A stretch of DNA of 64,000 nt from positions 1-64,000 of the forward strand of contig NZ_JAHKPH010000014.1 in the NCBI RefSeq assembly GCF_018860385.1. The letters run 5' to 3'. The stretch's first letter is position 1, and each line of letters starts with the position of its first letter. Of this stretch, positions 46,757-56,387 are shown piece by piece. The notes beneath the pieces were generated by a model. The model saw only the letters and a list, made by a program, of their open reading frames with translations. It was not told where the DNA came from and made no database searches. This DNA comes from Reinekea forsetii (lineage in GTDB: Bacteria; Pseudomonadota; Gammaproteobacteria; Pseudomonadales; Natronospirillaceae). A program made the translations under genes and the position numbers.

Positions 46757-49555
46757 ATGGTAATCGTAATCGCTATACTCGTATTATTCAGTGCGGTAAC
46801 CGCGGTATTTGGCTGGTTACTTGCTGTGCCTGCGCTCTTCCAATTAACGCCCACAATTGCGCCCATGCAATTTAATTCAGCGTTAGGGTTGGCCTTAAGT
46901 GCTTTAGCCCTTGTCCTTTATGAAAAGCAGTACCATCGAACCGCATTAGCAATGTGCTCCGTACCTGTCGTTATCGGTTTGCTCACATTACTTGAATACG
47001 TTTTTCAGACTAACTTACGCATTGACGAGTTGTTCATATCATCTGAAATCATGGTAGGCACCTCACACCCAGGGCGAATGGGGCCTAACAGCGCGTTAGG
47101 CTTTATTGTTTTAGGGTTGGCCATCGTTGGTTTGAACCATTGTAAGTATCACGTCGCCAGCCAATTTATAGCACTAGCGCTAGTACTAACACTGTTGGCA
47201 TTGTCTATTGAACCATTAATTGGTTACCTACTCGGTGTGGAAGCGGCCTATGGTTGGGGTCAGTTTACTCAAATAGCACCACAAACATCCTTCAGCTTCC
47301 TATTGTTATCGTTAGCCTTAGCTTATCAAGGTACGGCTCAATACGAAGGTCGCAAATATTTATTCTTTACTCTGTTTTTGTTTTTTTCCGTTTTCGCACT
47401 AGACATGATAGTGCCACTGGGCGTTGCCATTGGCTTTTCATATGTACCCTTGGTGTTAAGCTGTTTATGGTTTAAACAAAAAAATGCTCCTTGGTTGTGT
47501 GCGGTATTGTCTTCCATTTTAATAATCTTAGGGCTCTTTGCTTCACCGCCGTCTATTTCTACGCTTGAATACGCCCTCATCAATCGAATGCTCTCTATTA
47601 TCGCCGTTTGGGTGGTTGCAGCCTCGGTCTTCCTATTTTTAAAGAAAGAACGAGAATCTGTAGAAATTAAAGAGCACCTCGAAATGGCGCTAGAAGGTGC
47701 GGCTTTAAACTCATGGAAATGGGATCTAGTGAGTGATGAGATATTATTTTCCAACGCTCTAATAACCATGCTGGGCTACAACGTCCATTCATTTCCTAGC
47801 AAAGAGGCCGAGTGGTATAACCTTATCCACCCAGGCGATCACGATGCCACCAAAGCGGTCATTTCGGACTGCTTAACAGGTGACAAATCGACCTTTGAAA
47901 TAGAGTTTCGTGTGCAACACAAGCAAGGGCAATGGCTAACGCTTCGTTCCTTAGGCAAAGTTTCAAAGCGATCTGTTATTGGTCAGCCTATTCAAGTATC
48001 GGGCATCCATGAAAACATCACCGAACGCATTCAAAAAGATGAACAATTGCGTCTACTTGAAGCGGCCATTAATAATTCCAAAGATGCGCTACTAATAACC
48101 GATGCAAACATTGAAGACCCTTCGATTGTTTTTGCCAGCGCGTCTAATATAGCGTTGTCGGGTTATCAACCTGAAGAGCTGCTAGGAAAAAACCCCAATA
48201 TTTTACAAGACCGTCAGTGCTCTATGGGCGAGCAACTGGAGCAACGCCAGCGCATTAAAGAGGCTTTAGCAAACAACAAAGTATTCACGGGTGAAATGAT
48301 CAATGTAACAAAAGATGGTCGTGAATATTGGGTTCGACTGACAATTTTCCCTGTACAAAATACCGATGGCGTAACGACGCACTTTGGGTCGTTGGGCAGT
48401 GATATTTCAGCCGAGCGCCAAGTACAACAACTGTTAAAATTAGAACAAGAACAGTTTCAAACCGCAATGGAATCATCACCCATCGGCATTGCATTAGTCT
48501 CACTTGAAGGCGATTGGATTAGAGTGAACCGGGCGATGTGCGAACTGCTTGAATACCCAGAAGCGGAACTCATCACCCGTAACTTTAAAGAGCTCACGCA
48601 CCCAGACGATATTGAGCTGGATTTGCCCTATATAGAGCCCATGTTTAACGGTGAAATCAACAGTTATGAAATAGAAAAAAGGTACAAAGCAAAATCTGGA
48701 AGAATATTCTGGGTGCTGCTGACCGTATCTTTAATCCGAGATAAACATAATAACCCAATGCATTTTATTTCCCAAGTTCAAGACATTAACGAGAGAAAGG
48801 TTCAAGAGGCACAGGTGTCGCAATATTTAGAGGCGTTGGAAATCAGTAATCAAGAATTAGATGACTTTGCTTATATTGCCTCACATGACCTAAAGGAACC
48901 ATTAAGAGGCATTAACAACCATGCTCATTCACTTCTAAAACTGTACCACGATAAATTCGATGAAAGAGGTCAACGAAAGCTAAACCGAATGGCCGTTCTG
49001 GCCGAAAAAATGGAGAATCTCATCAGCGATTTACTCTATTTTTCTCGCATTGGACGGGCAGAAGACGCCAAAGAAACATTCTCGGTCGAAAAACTGATCA
49101 ATAGTGAAGTTCAATTGCTAGGGAAACTAATCAGTGAATCAAATGGACGTGTAGAAATAAGCGCTCCGCTTCCGGAGTTATACGCCAATCGTTTTAAAGT
49201 TTCGATAATCTTCCGAAATTTAATTTCTAACGCCTTAAAATATAACGACAACGAGCAAAAACTGATAAACATCCGTTTTGATAAGCACTTTAAACACGAT
49301 GCTAAAACACTTAATAATGTATTTCATGTGCAAGACAATGGCATTGGCATTGACCCTATGTTCCATGACAATATTTTTAGAATGTTTAAAAGACTGAACA
49401 GTGAAAAAAGCTATGGTTCGGGCACAGGTGCCGGTTTAGCCTTTGTAGCAAAGATTATTAAACAAGTAGGCGGACAGATCTGGGTTGATTCTGAACTTGG
49501 AAAAGGGTCGACCTTCCATTTCACGTTAGAAGGAGTTACTCATGAGCCGAATTAA
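46757..49555 (+). CDS. Membrane PAS-domain sensor histidine kinase
   Basis: 932 residues. Residues 1-300 form a multi-helix membrane region (about eight hydrophobic segments). Three PAS domains follow (about 306-430, 432-555 and 565-690), then HisKA with phosphorylated H710 in FAYIASHDLKEPLRG and HATPase_c with DNGIGI and GSGTGAGLAF. The kinase core resembles phytochrome-type kinases that pair with single-domain receivers. PAS2 has GKNPNILQ, similar to LOV, but no flavin-binding Cys. Its 3' end overlaps the receiver gene by 14 bases. Confidence 0.9.
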   Translation: MVIVIAILVLFSAVTAVFGWLLAVPALFQLTPTIAPMQFNSALGLALSALALVLYEKQYHRTALAMCSVPVVIGLLTLLEYVFQTNLRIDELFISSEIMVGTSHPGRMGPNSALGFIVLGLAIVGLNHCKYHVASQFIALALVLTLLALSIEPLIGYLLGVEAAYGWGQFTQIAPQTSFSFLLLSLALAYQGTAQYEGRKYLFFTLFLFFSVFALDMIVPLGVAIGFSYVPLVLSCLWFKQKNAPWLCAVLSSILIILGLFASPPSISTLEYALINRMLSIIAVWVVAASVFLFLKKERESVEIKEHLEMALEGAALNSWKWDLVSDEILFSNALITMLGYNVHSFPSKEAEWYNLIHPGDHDATKAVISDCLTGDKSTFEIEFRVQHKQGQWLTLRSLGKVSKRSVIGQPIQVSGIHENITERIQKDEQLRLLEAAINNSKDALLITDANIEDPSIVFASASNIALSGYQPEELLGKNPNILQDRQCSMGEQLEQRQRIKEALANNKVFTGEMINVTKDGREYWVRLTIFPVQNTDGVTTHFGSLGSDISAERQVQQLLKLEQEQFQTAMESSPIGIALVSLEGDWIRVNRAMCELLEYPEAELITRNFKELTHPDDIELDLPYIEPMFNGEINSYEIEKRYKAKSGRIFWVLLTVSLIRDKHNNPMHFISQVQDINERKVQEAQVSQYLEALEISNQELDDFAYIASHDLKEPLRGINNHAHSLLKLYHDKFDERGQRKLNRMAVLAEKMENLISDLLYFSRIGRAEDAKETFSVEKLINSEVQLLGKLISESNGRVEISAPLPELYANRFKVSIIFRNLISNALKYNDNEQKLINIRFDKHFKHDAKTLNNVFHVQDNGIGIDPMFHDNIFRMFKRLNSEKSYGSGTGAGLAFVAKIIKQVGGQIWVDSELGKGSTFHFTLEGVTHEPN

Positions 49556-50000
49556 GGCGAATCAACTTATTTTGGTCGTTGAAGACAGTGAGGATGACTA
49601 TGAAGTCATGATGGACGCTTTTGAACTTTCCGATAGCTTACGCAACCCAATTTATCATTGCGAAGATGGTCAATCGGCGTTGAATTATCTTCAGCAGAAA
49701 CCGCCATTTAATGACCTAGAAAAATACCCGCCACCGGCCATTATTTTGCTCGATCTGAATATGCCAGGGATCGACGGTCGCCAAGTGCTTAAAACCGTCA
49801 AGGCAGACGAAACTTTACGAAAAATCCCAGTAATTGTACTGACCACCTCAAACGATGAACGCGACATTGAAGACTGTTACGAACTCGGTGCCAACAGCTA
49901 CATTAAAAAGCCAGTCGATTTAGATAATTTTTTAGACGCGATCAAGCAGCTTAGAGAATATTGGTTTGAAGTTTCTATTTTGCCAAAAGGTGATCTATGA
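49542..50000 (+). CDS. Single-domain response regulator (Rcp1-like)
   Basis: 152 residues, receiver domain only. Acidic pocket VVEDSEDDYE, phospho-acceptor D71 in IILLDLNMPGIDG, and the Thr/Lys residues in VLTTSNDERD and SYIKKPVDL. No output domain. Rcp1-type receivers shuttle phosphate from phytochrome-like kinases, which matches its partner. It overlaps the kinase by 14 bases and the next gene by four (ATGA), so all three are one translationally coupled unit. Confidence 0.93.
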   Translation: MSRIKANQLILVVEDSEDDYEVMMDAFELSDSLRNPIYHCEDGQSALNYLQQKPPFNDLEKYPPPAIILLDLNMPGIDGRQVLKTVKADETLRKIPVIVLTTSNDERDIEDCYELGANSYIKKPVDLDNFLDAIKQLREYWFEVSILPKGDL

Positions 50001-50905
50001 TAGAAAAGAAGCGCGTGCTCATAGTAGACGACAATGAAGACGATGTTGAATACTGCATTGAATCTCTAGCCAATGACCCTCACCACGAGTGGGTAGCGTT
50101 ATCCACCGATAACGGAAAGGATGCCCTCAATATTATTCGAGTAAATAGCTTTGATTGCATGCTCCTAGATTATTCCTTGCCGGCGTTAAATGGCATAGAA
50201 GTGCTGCAGCAGTTAAGGGAAAATAATATGGAATTGCCCGTCATTATGTTAACCGGACAAGGTAGCGAGCGCATTGCCGTAGAATCAATGAAATACGGCG
50301 CCCAAGACTATCTAACTAAAGATGAAATAAAATACCCCAATATTGTCAATGTGATGCTTCAGGGTATCGAAAGAAAAAAGCGCGAGCTCACCATTTTCCA
50401 ACGGGCTAACTATGATCACTTAACAGGACTGGCAGGGAGAGCTTTATATCAAGATCGTATTAATAGTGCGATCGAAAGGTGCTTGCGGTCGGAGAGCCAT
50501 TTTATGTTGATCTTTCTCGATCTGGATAAGTTTAAAGGTGTCAATGATGTGCACGGCCACAAAGCAGGAGATCTTATGCTCAAAGAAGTGGCCGTTCGGT
50601 TGGAGTCTTGCGTCAGAAAAAGTGATACTGTGGCTCGATTGGGCGGTGATGAGTACGCCATCATCGTGGAAAACATTGACAGCAAAAACTCCCGATCGAT
50701 TGAAAAGTTGCTTACAAAAATACATTCGGCCATTACCTCGCAACCCATCTATTACAAAAACGTATCGCTCGATTTCAATGCCAGTGTTGGTGCAGCGATT
50801 TACCCGGATTCAGCCAAAACTTGTGACGAATTAGAGGCGCTGGCCGATAAAGCCATGTACAAGAGCAAGCAAGACTGCGAGAAAAAGTTCAATTATATTC
50901 GTTAG
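49997..50905 (+). CDS. Receiver-GGDEF response regulator
   Basis: 302 residues. An N-terminal receiver (D58 in MLLDYSLPALNG) is joined to a GGDEF domain (about 137-300) that makes cyclic-di-GMP. The active-site motif reads GGDEY (216-220), a tolerated variant, and an inhibitory-site RKSD lies at 207-210, exactly five residues before it. So it probably is an active, product-inhibited diguanylate cyclase controlled by the upstream kinase. AAAAGGTGATCT precedes the ATG. Confidence 0.93.
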   Translation: MIEKKRVLIVDDNEDDVEYCIESLANDPHHEWVALSTDNGKDALNIIRVNSFDCMLLDYSLPALNGIEVLQQLRENNMELPVIMLTGQGSERIAVESMKYGAQDYLTKDEIKYPNIVNVMLQGIERKKRELTIFQRANYDHLTGLAGRALYQDRINSAIERCLRSESHFMLIFLDLDKFKGVNDVHGHKAGDLMLKEVAVRLESCVRKSDTVARLGGDEYAIIVENIDSKNSRSIEKLLTKIHSAITSQPIYYKNVSLDFNASVGAAIYPDSAKTCDELEALADKAMYKSKQDCEKKFNYIR

Positions 50906-51090
50906 CGATATAGCTATGGGCTACACTTTTTTAATGCCTGTGCAGCGACCTTCGAAGCAAAGTTAGAAGCAAGGTTAGAAGCATCCTTTATTTTTAGTGC
51001 GTATTTTTTTTAAGATCATCAATGGTTTATTTCAGCGACTTTCACCTAGTTTACTATTCAGAAATCATAGAAGATTAATTTTATTCACCA

Positions 51091-51122
51091 AAAAAAAGGG
51101 CTCCTAAAATAGGAGCCCTTTT
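51091..51122. terminator. Bidirectional rho-independent terminator
   Basis: AAAAGGGCTCCT and AGGAGCCCTTTT form a 12-bp perfect stem with an AAAAT loop, in front of the converging subtilase gene. It serves both the signalling operon (186 bases downstream of it) and the subtilase. In 50,906-51,090 I see only a short direct repeat GAAGCAAAGTTA/GAAGCAAGGTTA near 50957. Confidence 0.9.
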
Positions 51123-51142
51123 ATACAATTATTTTATGAGCG

Positions 51143-54100
51143 TTATTGTCTCACTAAATCAACTTGTACTGTACCAAGGTTACCAGCGTTCGCTGCATCA
51201 GTCCCCACAGAGAAAGATCCATAGAAGCGATCTCCAGATACAGAACCTGGTAGGTTGAAGTTCAAGGTTGCATCGAACGGTACACCACCGGCTTGTACGG
51301 TTGGCATATCAACTGACAGGTTCATTTCATCTCCAGTAACCACGGCCGCATGCACTGTGTAGTCTTGTGCATCTACGTGACCAGGCTCCCAGTTTTGAAC
51401 CACAATCCACATTTGACCAGCAGGCGGGTTAGCGATGTTAACGTATTCGAATGATCCGCCAGCAGCACTGTAACCGGCTAGTGTGCCAAAGCCAGGAGTA
51501 GAACCAATACCAACAAAGAGATCTAAATCGCCAGACATTGATTCGGTGATTTCAGCAACAAATCGAGTTGCTCCCGCCGGTACATCGACGATAAATACTT
51601 CTTGGCCATTAACAGCAGGATCGAACCCACCATCGAACGGATCTCCATTTGACGGGTCAGAAACCACAGCACCCGTATACGCTTCAGACTTCGCTAGGCC
51701 TGTAATTTCAACCATTGCGTTAGTAATCTCTACCGCCTTCAAGCCTGGTAATACCACCGAATCGCTTTCGAATGCCGCGGTAACATCAACCGAACCAGGT
51801 AGGTTAGATAATGCCGACAACGCAGCTACTGGGAAGTGGGCATCTGGAACGTGACGAGTCTTCGACTTAATCACAACCTGATCAAACAACCAATCACCAA
51901 TACTTGTGCGAGAGGCATCCGCTGTAAAGGTAAGCGTTTGGCTTTCACCTGGCGCTAAACGGAAGTGCTTCGGAGCAACAGAAACGTGATCCGTCGATTG
52001 AGACTTCCAACGCGTTGTTTTATCCGACACGTTAGTCACCGTACGAGTCCAAGTACAGCTAACCACACAAGCGTCTTCGCCCAAGCCAGTTAGGTTCAAC
52101 TCAGAAGGCTTACCACCAATGTACGGATCTTTAGCTAAGAAGTTATCCAATGTCTCATCAAGAACCAACGCTGCGTTTGCAGCCGCAACTAGATCGATAC
52201 GACCAGCACCCATATCAAATGGATCGGCTTGCGTTACACCATCTTCTTTTACATGGTTTAGATTCGCCGTCGTCATCATCGCCGATTGAATCTGCATTGG
52301 TGTCCAATCTGGGTGAAGCGCGGTTAACAACGCACCTGCGCCTGCAATATGCGGGCTAGACATCGATGTACCTTGAATGATGTTGTAGTCTTGCTCTGCT
52401 TCGCTGTAACCTTCATGGAAAGCGGCAAAGATAGCACGACCCGGAGCGGTAATGTTTGGCTTAACAATAGATGGCACGCTTGGGTTAACGCCACGTGAAC
52501 TGAAGTAAGCCATTACATCGGCATATTCAGACGCTAATACAGCTTCCGTGCCTGTAATATTTCCGACATGTCCTGAACCAGTTTGTAACCATTCGCGAAT
52601 AGTCGTGAAATCGGTGAAGGTAATTTGAGTTGCTGGCACGGTGTGCGCATCTGTTTCAAAGTAACCAGAACCGTCTGGCGTACGAGGAGGCCGAGCAACA
52701 ATAACTGCAGAACCACCATTGGCCGCTACATTCGTACCTTTAGCGACACGAGCAATAGCACCCAATTCACACAGTACAATTTCACCTTCAAACTTGCTGG
52801 TGAATTGACCTTCTAAACATAGTGGGTTGCCGTAATCGGCTGCATCAACAATAGCCGCAGGTCCAAAGCCTGGAGCGATCGATTGACCGATCATTTCTGG
52901 CAATGAATCACCTTGGTCATTGGTCAGACCTGTCACTGAATTCTTATACAGGTAATCATGTGAGCTTGCGGCTACCGTTGTAATCCATGGTGCATCGCCT
53001 GGGCTACCTACTGTCGCAAATTCAGGACCAGAGTTACCAGCAGAGGTTGCAACGAAGATACCGGCATCCATTGCGGCTAAGAAAGACAATGAATCGTTAT
53101 CGGCCCACGGGTCAGAAGAACCGCCACCAATAGAGTAGTTAATAACATCAACGCCATCTAAAATAGCTTGGTTGATAGCAAACAAAATAGCACTTAAGTA
53201 ACAGCCTGCATCACCACAAACGGTATACGCAATCACGTTAGAACGTGGCGAAACACCCGAAATGGTTTTGCTGATTTCAAAGCCTGTCGGCGCTGATACC
53301 GTTGCGTTGTAGACCAAGTTACCAGCCGAAGTACCGGCCGTATGAGAGCCGTGACCGTCTTGATCTCGTGGGCTACCTTCGTTAATGAACGGTACACCCC
53401 ACGCCCCAATTAACTTGTCGTTACATGGGAAGGTTGCATCGTAGACTTCACTGGCAGGATCACACACACCAAAGTACTGGCCTTTTGGGTTAGAGTGACG
53501 ATAGCCATCGCCCGCAACTTCAGCAAATGAATCTGAAATTGGGTTAATACCTGTATCGATCACACCGACCACAACGCCTTCGCCACGGGTCGGCTCTAAG
53601 CCGGCTGTGCCGTGCCAAATTTGTGGAGCACCAATCCACTGAAAGCCGCCTTCATAAAAGCAGCCAGCCATACCGAAAGAAGCGGCAATGGCAACAAAGG
53701 TAGCCGACTTACGGCCAACCCAGCCACGACGCCAAGCAAATACAGTTAGGCCAAACATGAGCACCAAAGTAAAGGCCGTAATGGCCCATACTGAAGCATT
53801 CGCATTGTCTACTGGAACCGCATAGCCGGTGAGAGACTCTGTGCTTTCTAACTGGAATAGTTGATCTTTTTGAACTTTACGAACGCCCTGAATAGAGGCA
53901 GCTTTTTGTGCTTCGGCTTCAGTAAGCTCAATAATAAGTACGTTAGAAGCTAATTGAAGCTGCTCAAGCGGAGTCACCATGCGGCCCACTTGTGTAGACA
54001 GTTGCGCTAAGAACTTGTCTTGAGTGGTTTCTAAGTAATTCGCATAGTTTTGAACATGCGGCGCATTGACTTCTAGCTTCGATTTACCTTCCGTACTGGT

Positions 54101-54412
54101 GGCCTCATAGCCATTGATACCACCACGGTAACGAGCCACGGATGGATCTCTTAATGAAATAATGTATCGCTCTGTTGGTTCTGCAACAGCAAACGACATC
54201 ATGCGGCTTTGAACACCAAAGGCTTTAAAGCCTGTGCTTGGCGTCTGCTTGATGGTTTTTTCAATAACGGGTCGTTCAGTTTTAACCGCGCCTGTTGTTA
54301 CACTGGATTGTGCAAAGGCTTGGCTAGATATAATGGCTGTACCAAGAGTCACCGCAAGAACGGCCGACTTTAAACCAGTACGAACAACATTATGAGCTCT
54401 AGACTGACTCAT
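51143..54412 (-). CDS. Large secreted subtilase (S8 family) with internal membrane segments
   Basis: 1089 residues. A signal peptide (1-34) and an I9-type propeptide (to about 195) precede the catalytic domain with D286 (VVGVIDTG), H354 (DGHGSHTAG) and S683 (IQGTSMSSPHIAG). A PA domain is inserted at about 495-625. C-terminal beta domains include a PPC-like part (SGDLDLFVGI). Between propeptide and catalytic domain lie VPVDNANASVW, a hydrophobic helix (207-227), WRRGWVGRK, and a second apolar stretch with GMAGC. ATG at 54412 is chosen because AAGGAAG is correctly spaced; GTG is two codons upstream. Confidence 0.88.
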   Translation of the reverse strand: MSQSRAHNVVRTGLKSAVLAVTLGTAIISSQAFAQSSVTTGAVKTERPVIEKTIKQTPSTGFKAFGVQSRMMSFAVAEPTERYIISLRDPSVARYRGGINGYEATSTEGKSKLEVNAPHVQNYANYLETTQDKFLAQLSTQVGRMVTPLEQLQLASNVLIIELTEAEAQKAASIQGVRKVQKDQLFQLESTESLTGYAVPVDNANASVWAITAFTLVLMFGLTVFAWRRGWVGRKSATFVAIAASFGMAGCFYEGGFQWIGAPQIWHGTAGLEPTRGEGVVVGVIDTGINPISDSFAEVAGDGYRHSNPKGQYFGVCDPASEVYDATFPCNDKLIGAWGVPFINEGSPRDQDGHGSHTAGTSAGNLVYNATVSAPTGFEISKTISGVSPRSNVIAYTVCGDAGCYLSAILFAINQAILDGVDVINYSIGGGSSDPWADNDSLSFLAAMDAGIFVATSAGNSGPEFATVGSPGDAPWITTVAASSHDYLYKNSVTGLTNDQGDSLPEMIGQSIAPGFGPAAIVDAADYGNPLCLEGQFTSKFEGEIVLCELGAIARVAKGTNVAANGGSAVIVARPPRTPDGSGYFETDAHTVPATQITFTDFTTIREWLQTGSGHVGNITGTEAVLASEYADVMAYFSSRGVNPSVPSIVKPNITAPGRAIFAAFHEGYSEAEQDYNIIQGTSMSSPHIAGAGALLTALHPDWTPMQIQSAMMTTANLNHVKEDGVTQADPFDMGAGRIDLVAAANAALVLDETLDNFLAKDPYIGGKPSELNLTGLGEDACVVSCTWTRTVTNVSDKTTRWKSQSTDHVSVAPKHFRLAPGESQTLTFTADASRTSIGDWLFDQVVIKSKTRHVPDAHFPVAALSALSNLPGSVDVTAAFESDSVVLPGLKAVEITNAMVEITGLAKSEAYTGAVVSDPSNGDPFDGGFDPAVNGQEVFIVDVPAGATRFVAEITESMSGDLDLFVGIGSTPGFGTLAGYSAAGGSFEYVNIANPPAGQMWIVVQNWEPGHVDAQDYTVHAAVVTGDEMNLSVDMPTVQAGGVPFDATLNFNLPGSVSGDRFYGSFSVGTDAANAGNLGTVQVDLVRQ

Positions 54413-54658
54413 ATTCACTTCCTTCTTTTGAGGTTGCCCCCTTCAATGCACAGTAATCCCATTTATTACGGGCGCAAAAAACCCACCGCCTACACTGTGT
54501 AAGGTTAAGGGTAATCATTACTTGCTATGTGATGAGGCTTTATTATTAAGTTGACTCAGCCAAAGCTCACTGGGTAAGTGAACCACTGACTGGACTGTTG
54601 GGACTGGAATATGTTGAATGAATACAATACCTTTTAGGTAACTATTCAGCGTATCCGA

Positions 54659-54716
54659 AAACACCCATAGTACGAGTAAGAAGATTGAATCTTCAATCAG
54701 CTAAGTTACGGTGTTT
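54659..54716. repeat. Nested inverted repeat upstream of the subtilase
   Basis: AAACACC (54659-54665) with GGTGTTT (54710-54716) enclose GATTGAA/TTCAATC (54683-54698, 2-base spacer). It is the only clear structure in the 490-base gap between the subtilase and the SPOUT methyltransferase genes, which otherwise looks AT-rich and non-coding. It could be an operator for either divergent gene. Confidence 0.45.
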
Positions 54717-54903
54717 ACAGATAACCGACAAGCAAACAGTGTAAAAAAAAATTGTTTTTTGTGAACTGCGTCAAAAAAATCAACATAACATTTCACCTAA
54801 CGCAACAAAAAGACCCATTCAGGAATCATCATTGCAAAATATAAACCTTCTCAACTGCGCCTAAGGTTGGCATTATTCACTTTTATTCAATAGAGCCTAA
54901 CCC

Positions 54904-55437
54904 TTGTCAAAATCTAACGCTTCTTACCATTCGTATATCGGCATAGCCTTAACAAACCCAAAAAGCCCAACCAACGTCGGTGCGGTGTTACGAGCCGCGG
55001 GTTGCTTTAATGCCAATGAGGTTCTCTACACTGGTAATCGATTTGATATTGCCAAAAAGTTTCAAACCGACACCAAGCAAGCCAATCATAGTATTGGGCT
55101 TACTAAGGTTGAGTGTTTTGGTGGTGAAAAGCCGACACAGGCAAAGTTAGTATGCGTTGATCTTGTTGAAGGTGCGATTCCACTGATGGATTTTGAACAC
55201 CCTGAGCAGGCACTCTATGTATTTGGCCCTGAAGATGGCTCAATAAACCAAGAAACCATTTCTAAAGCGGATGCCGTTGTGTATATCCCAACCACTGGCT
55301 GTTTAAATTTGGCCGCATCTGTCAACGTGCTTTTGTACGATCGACTTGCTAAAAGCAAGCACATAGACCGAAGCAACGAATTAATCATTCGCTCTAGAGA
55401 CAGAAACAACCAAACACGAGTTACAGATTCTGAATAA
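54904..55437 (+). CDS. TrmH-family (SPOUT) RNA methyltransferase
   Basis: 177 residues of the SPOUT fold. Motif 1 NPKSPTNVGAVLRAAGCF, motif 2 LYVFGPEDGSIN and motif 3 IPTTGCLNLAASVNVLLYDR are in order; the knot binds SAM to 2'-O-methylate tRNA or rRNA. No N-terminal RNA-binding extension, so it is a minimal version; its RNA target is unknown. It starts at TTG without a clear ribosome binding site; no better start is in frame. The 3' end overlaps the CWC gene on the other strand. Confidence 0.86.
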   Translation: MSKSNASYHSYIGIALTNPKSPTNVGAVLRAAGCFNANEVLYTGNRFDIAKKFQTDTKQANHSIGLTKVECFGGEKPTQAKLVCVDLVEGAIPLMDFEHPEQALYVFGPEDGSINQETISKADAVVYIPTTGCLNLAASVNVLLYDRLAKSKHIDRSNELIIRSRDRNNQTRVTDSE

Positions 55438-55642
55438 AGCGCTCAGGGCTTTCTAGGTATTTGCTTACGCACACAGAGCATATGCAGTGTTTATTTATTT
55501 GCTGTGACGGCACAAGCGCAACAAGTTCGTTGGGGATACTTACGTTAAAGCACCAACAAGGTTCTTTGCTTTGTGCAGTACAGCTATTGTCTTGCTGACA
55601 AAATGGGCAAGTGCTTTCAGGCTTATTTACATTATCTGTCAA
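55421..55642 (-). CDS. Cysteine-rich CWC family protein
   Basis: 73 residues with the CPFCQQDNSC...CWCFNVSIP pattern of the CWC family and a second pair CICSVCVSKY; eight cysteines in all, likely binding zinc. Function unknown. It starts at TTG with AAGGAA eight bases upstream and overlaps the pseudouridine synthase gene by 11 bases; these two genes are commonly adjacent. Confidence 0.85.
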   Translation of the reverse strand: MTDNVNKPESTCPFCQQDNSCTAQSKEPCWCFNVSIPNELVALVPSQQINKHCICSVCVSKYLESPERFIQNL

Positions 55643-56339
55643 ATGAAATTTCCTTCGAGGTTAGAGGCCTAAATTGGCCGGCTGGTAACTGATCATCTAG
55701 GACAATTGGCCCAATCTGAGTGCGATGAATCGACAATACCGGGTTCCGAAATCGTCCAAACATGCGCTTTATTTGGTGATATCGGCCTTCAGTTAACTTA
55801 ACTTGGGCTTGACATGGCGCTAATCGGTTAAGTTTTGCAGGGCGCGTTATAATATCTTCGTAGTCAAAGTGCATTCCTTGGGCAAAAGCATCAATGCACT
55901 CTTCACTAATTGGGTTCTGCACCGTAACTAAATAGGTTTTTTCACAGCCATGTTGTGCGCCACTTAATTGCTGACTCCATTGCGCATCATTACTCAAAAT
56001 TAATAACCCTGTTGAGTATTTATCTAAGCGGCCCGCAATGTGAAGCGCTTCTTTATTGGTAGGATCAATAATATCCATAACCGTAGATTGGCTTTCATCT
56101 TTGGTCGCACTCAGAATGCCGGCAGGTTTATTGAGCATAATATAAGTACGCTTAAACCCAATTTTTGTTTTACCGGCGCAGACAACATTGGAGAATTGGT
56201 CAACTAGCCGTTGCGGGTCATTAACCATCACTCCGTCTACACTGACTTGTTGTGTGGCCATCAGTTGCTGCGCTTGTCGCTTGCTCATTTGAAAATGGTG
56301 ACACAAAAAGCGATCCAACCTGAAGCGTTTAGATTTCAT
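55632..56339 (-). CDS. RsuA/RluE-type 23S/16S rRNA pseudouridine synthase
   Basis: 235 residues. An N-terminal S4 RNA-binding domain (RFRLDRFLCHHFQMSKRQAQ) precedes the catalytic domain with the aspartate in IAGRLDKYSTGLLILSND and the later EGRYHQIKRMFGRF. It isomerises a uridine in rRNA; the exact site cannot be told. ATG at 56339 is used because relatives start with the S4 domain; the frame is open further up into the MerR promoter. It is divergent from the MerR gene. Confidence 0.88.
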   Translation of the reverse strand: MKSKRFRLDRFLCHHFQMSKRQAQQLMATQQVSVDGVMVNDPQRLVDQFSNVVCAGKTKIGFKRTYIMLNKPAGILSATKDESQSTVMDIIDPTNKEALHIAGRLDKYSTGLLILSNDAQWSQQLSGAQHGCEKTYLVTVQNPISEECIDAFAQGMHFDYEDIITRPAKLNRLAPCQAQVKLTEGRYHQIKRMFGRFRNPVLSIHRTQIGPIVLDDQLPAGQFRPLTSKEISFDR

Positions 56340-56356
56340 ATATTTGCCATGCCCAG

Positions 56357-56387
56357 TTGACTCGCCCCTTACGTTAGGGTTTAGGAT
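56357..56387 (+). promoter_or_regulatory. MerR-type promoter with 19-bp spacer and centred dyad
   Basis: TTGACT (56357-56362), a 19-base spacer and TAGGAT (56382-56387). The spacer holds CCCTTACGTTAGGG (56366-56379), a dyad with two internal mismatches centred at 56372.5, exactly at mid-spacer. Overlong spacers with a centred dyad are the hallmark of promoters twisted into activity by MerR proteins. The MerR-TipAS gene starts 44 bases downstream, so autoregulation is likely. Confidence 0.8.

Noticed and set aside
48040-48440. LOV photoreceptor domain in the histidine kinase
   Set aside because: GKNPNILQ resembles the LOV GxNCRFLQ motif, but the flavin-binding cysteine is proline, so it is an ordinary PAS domain.
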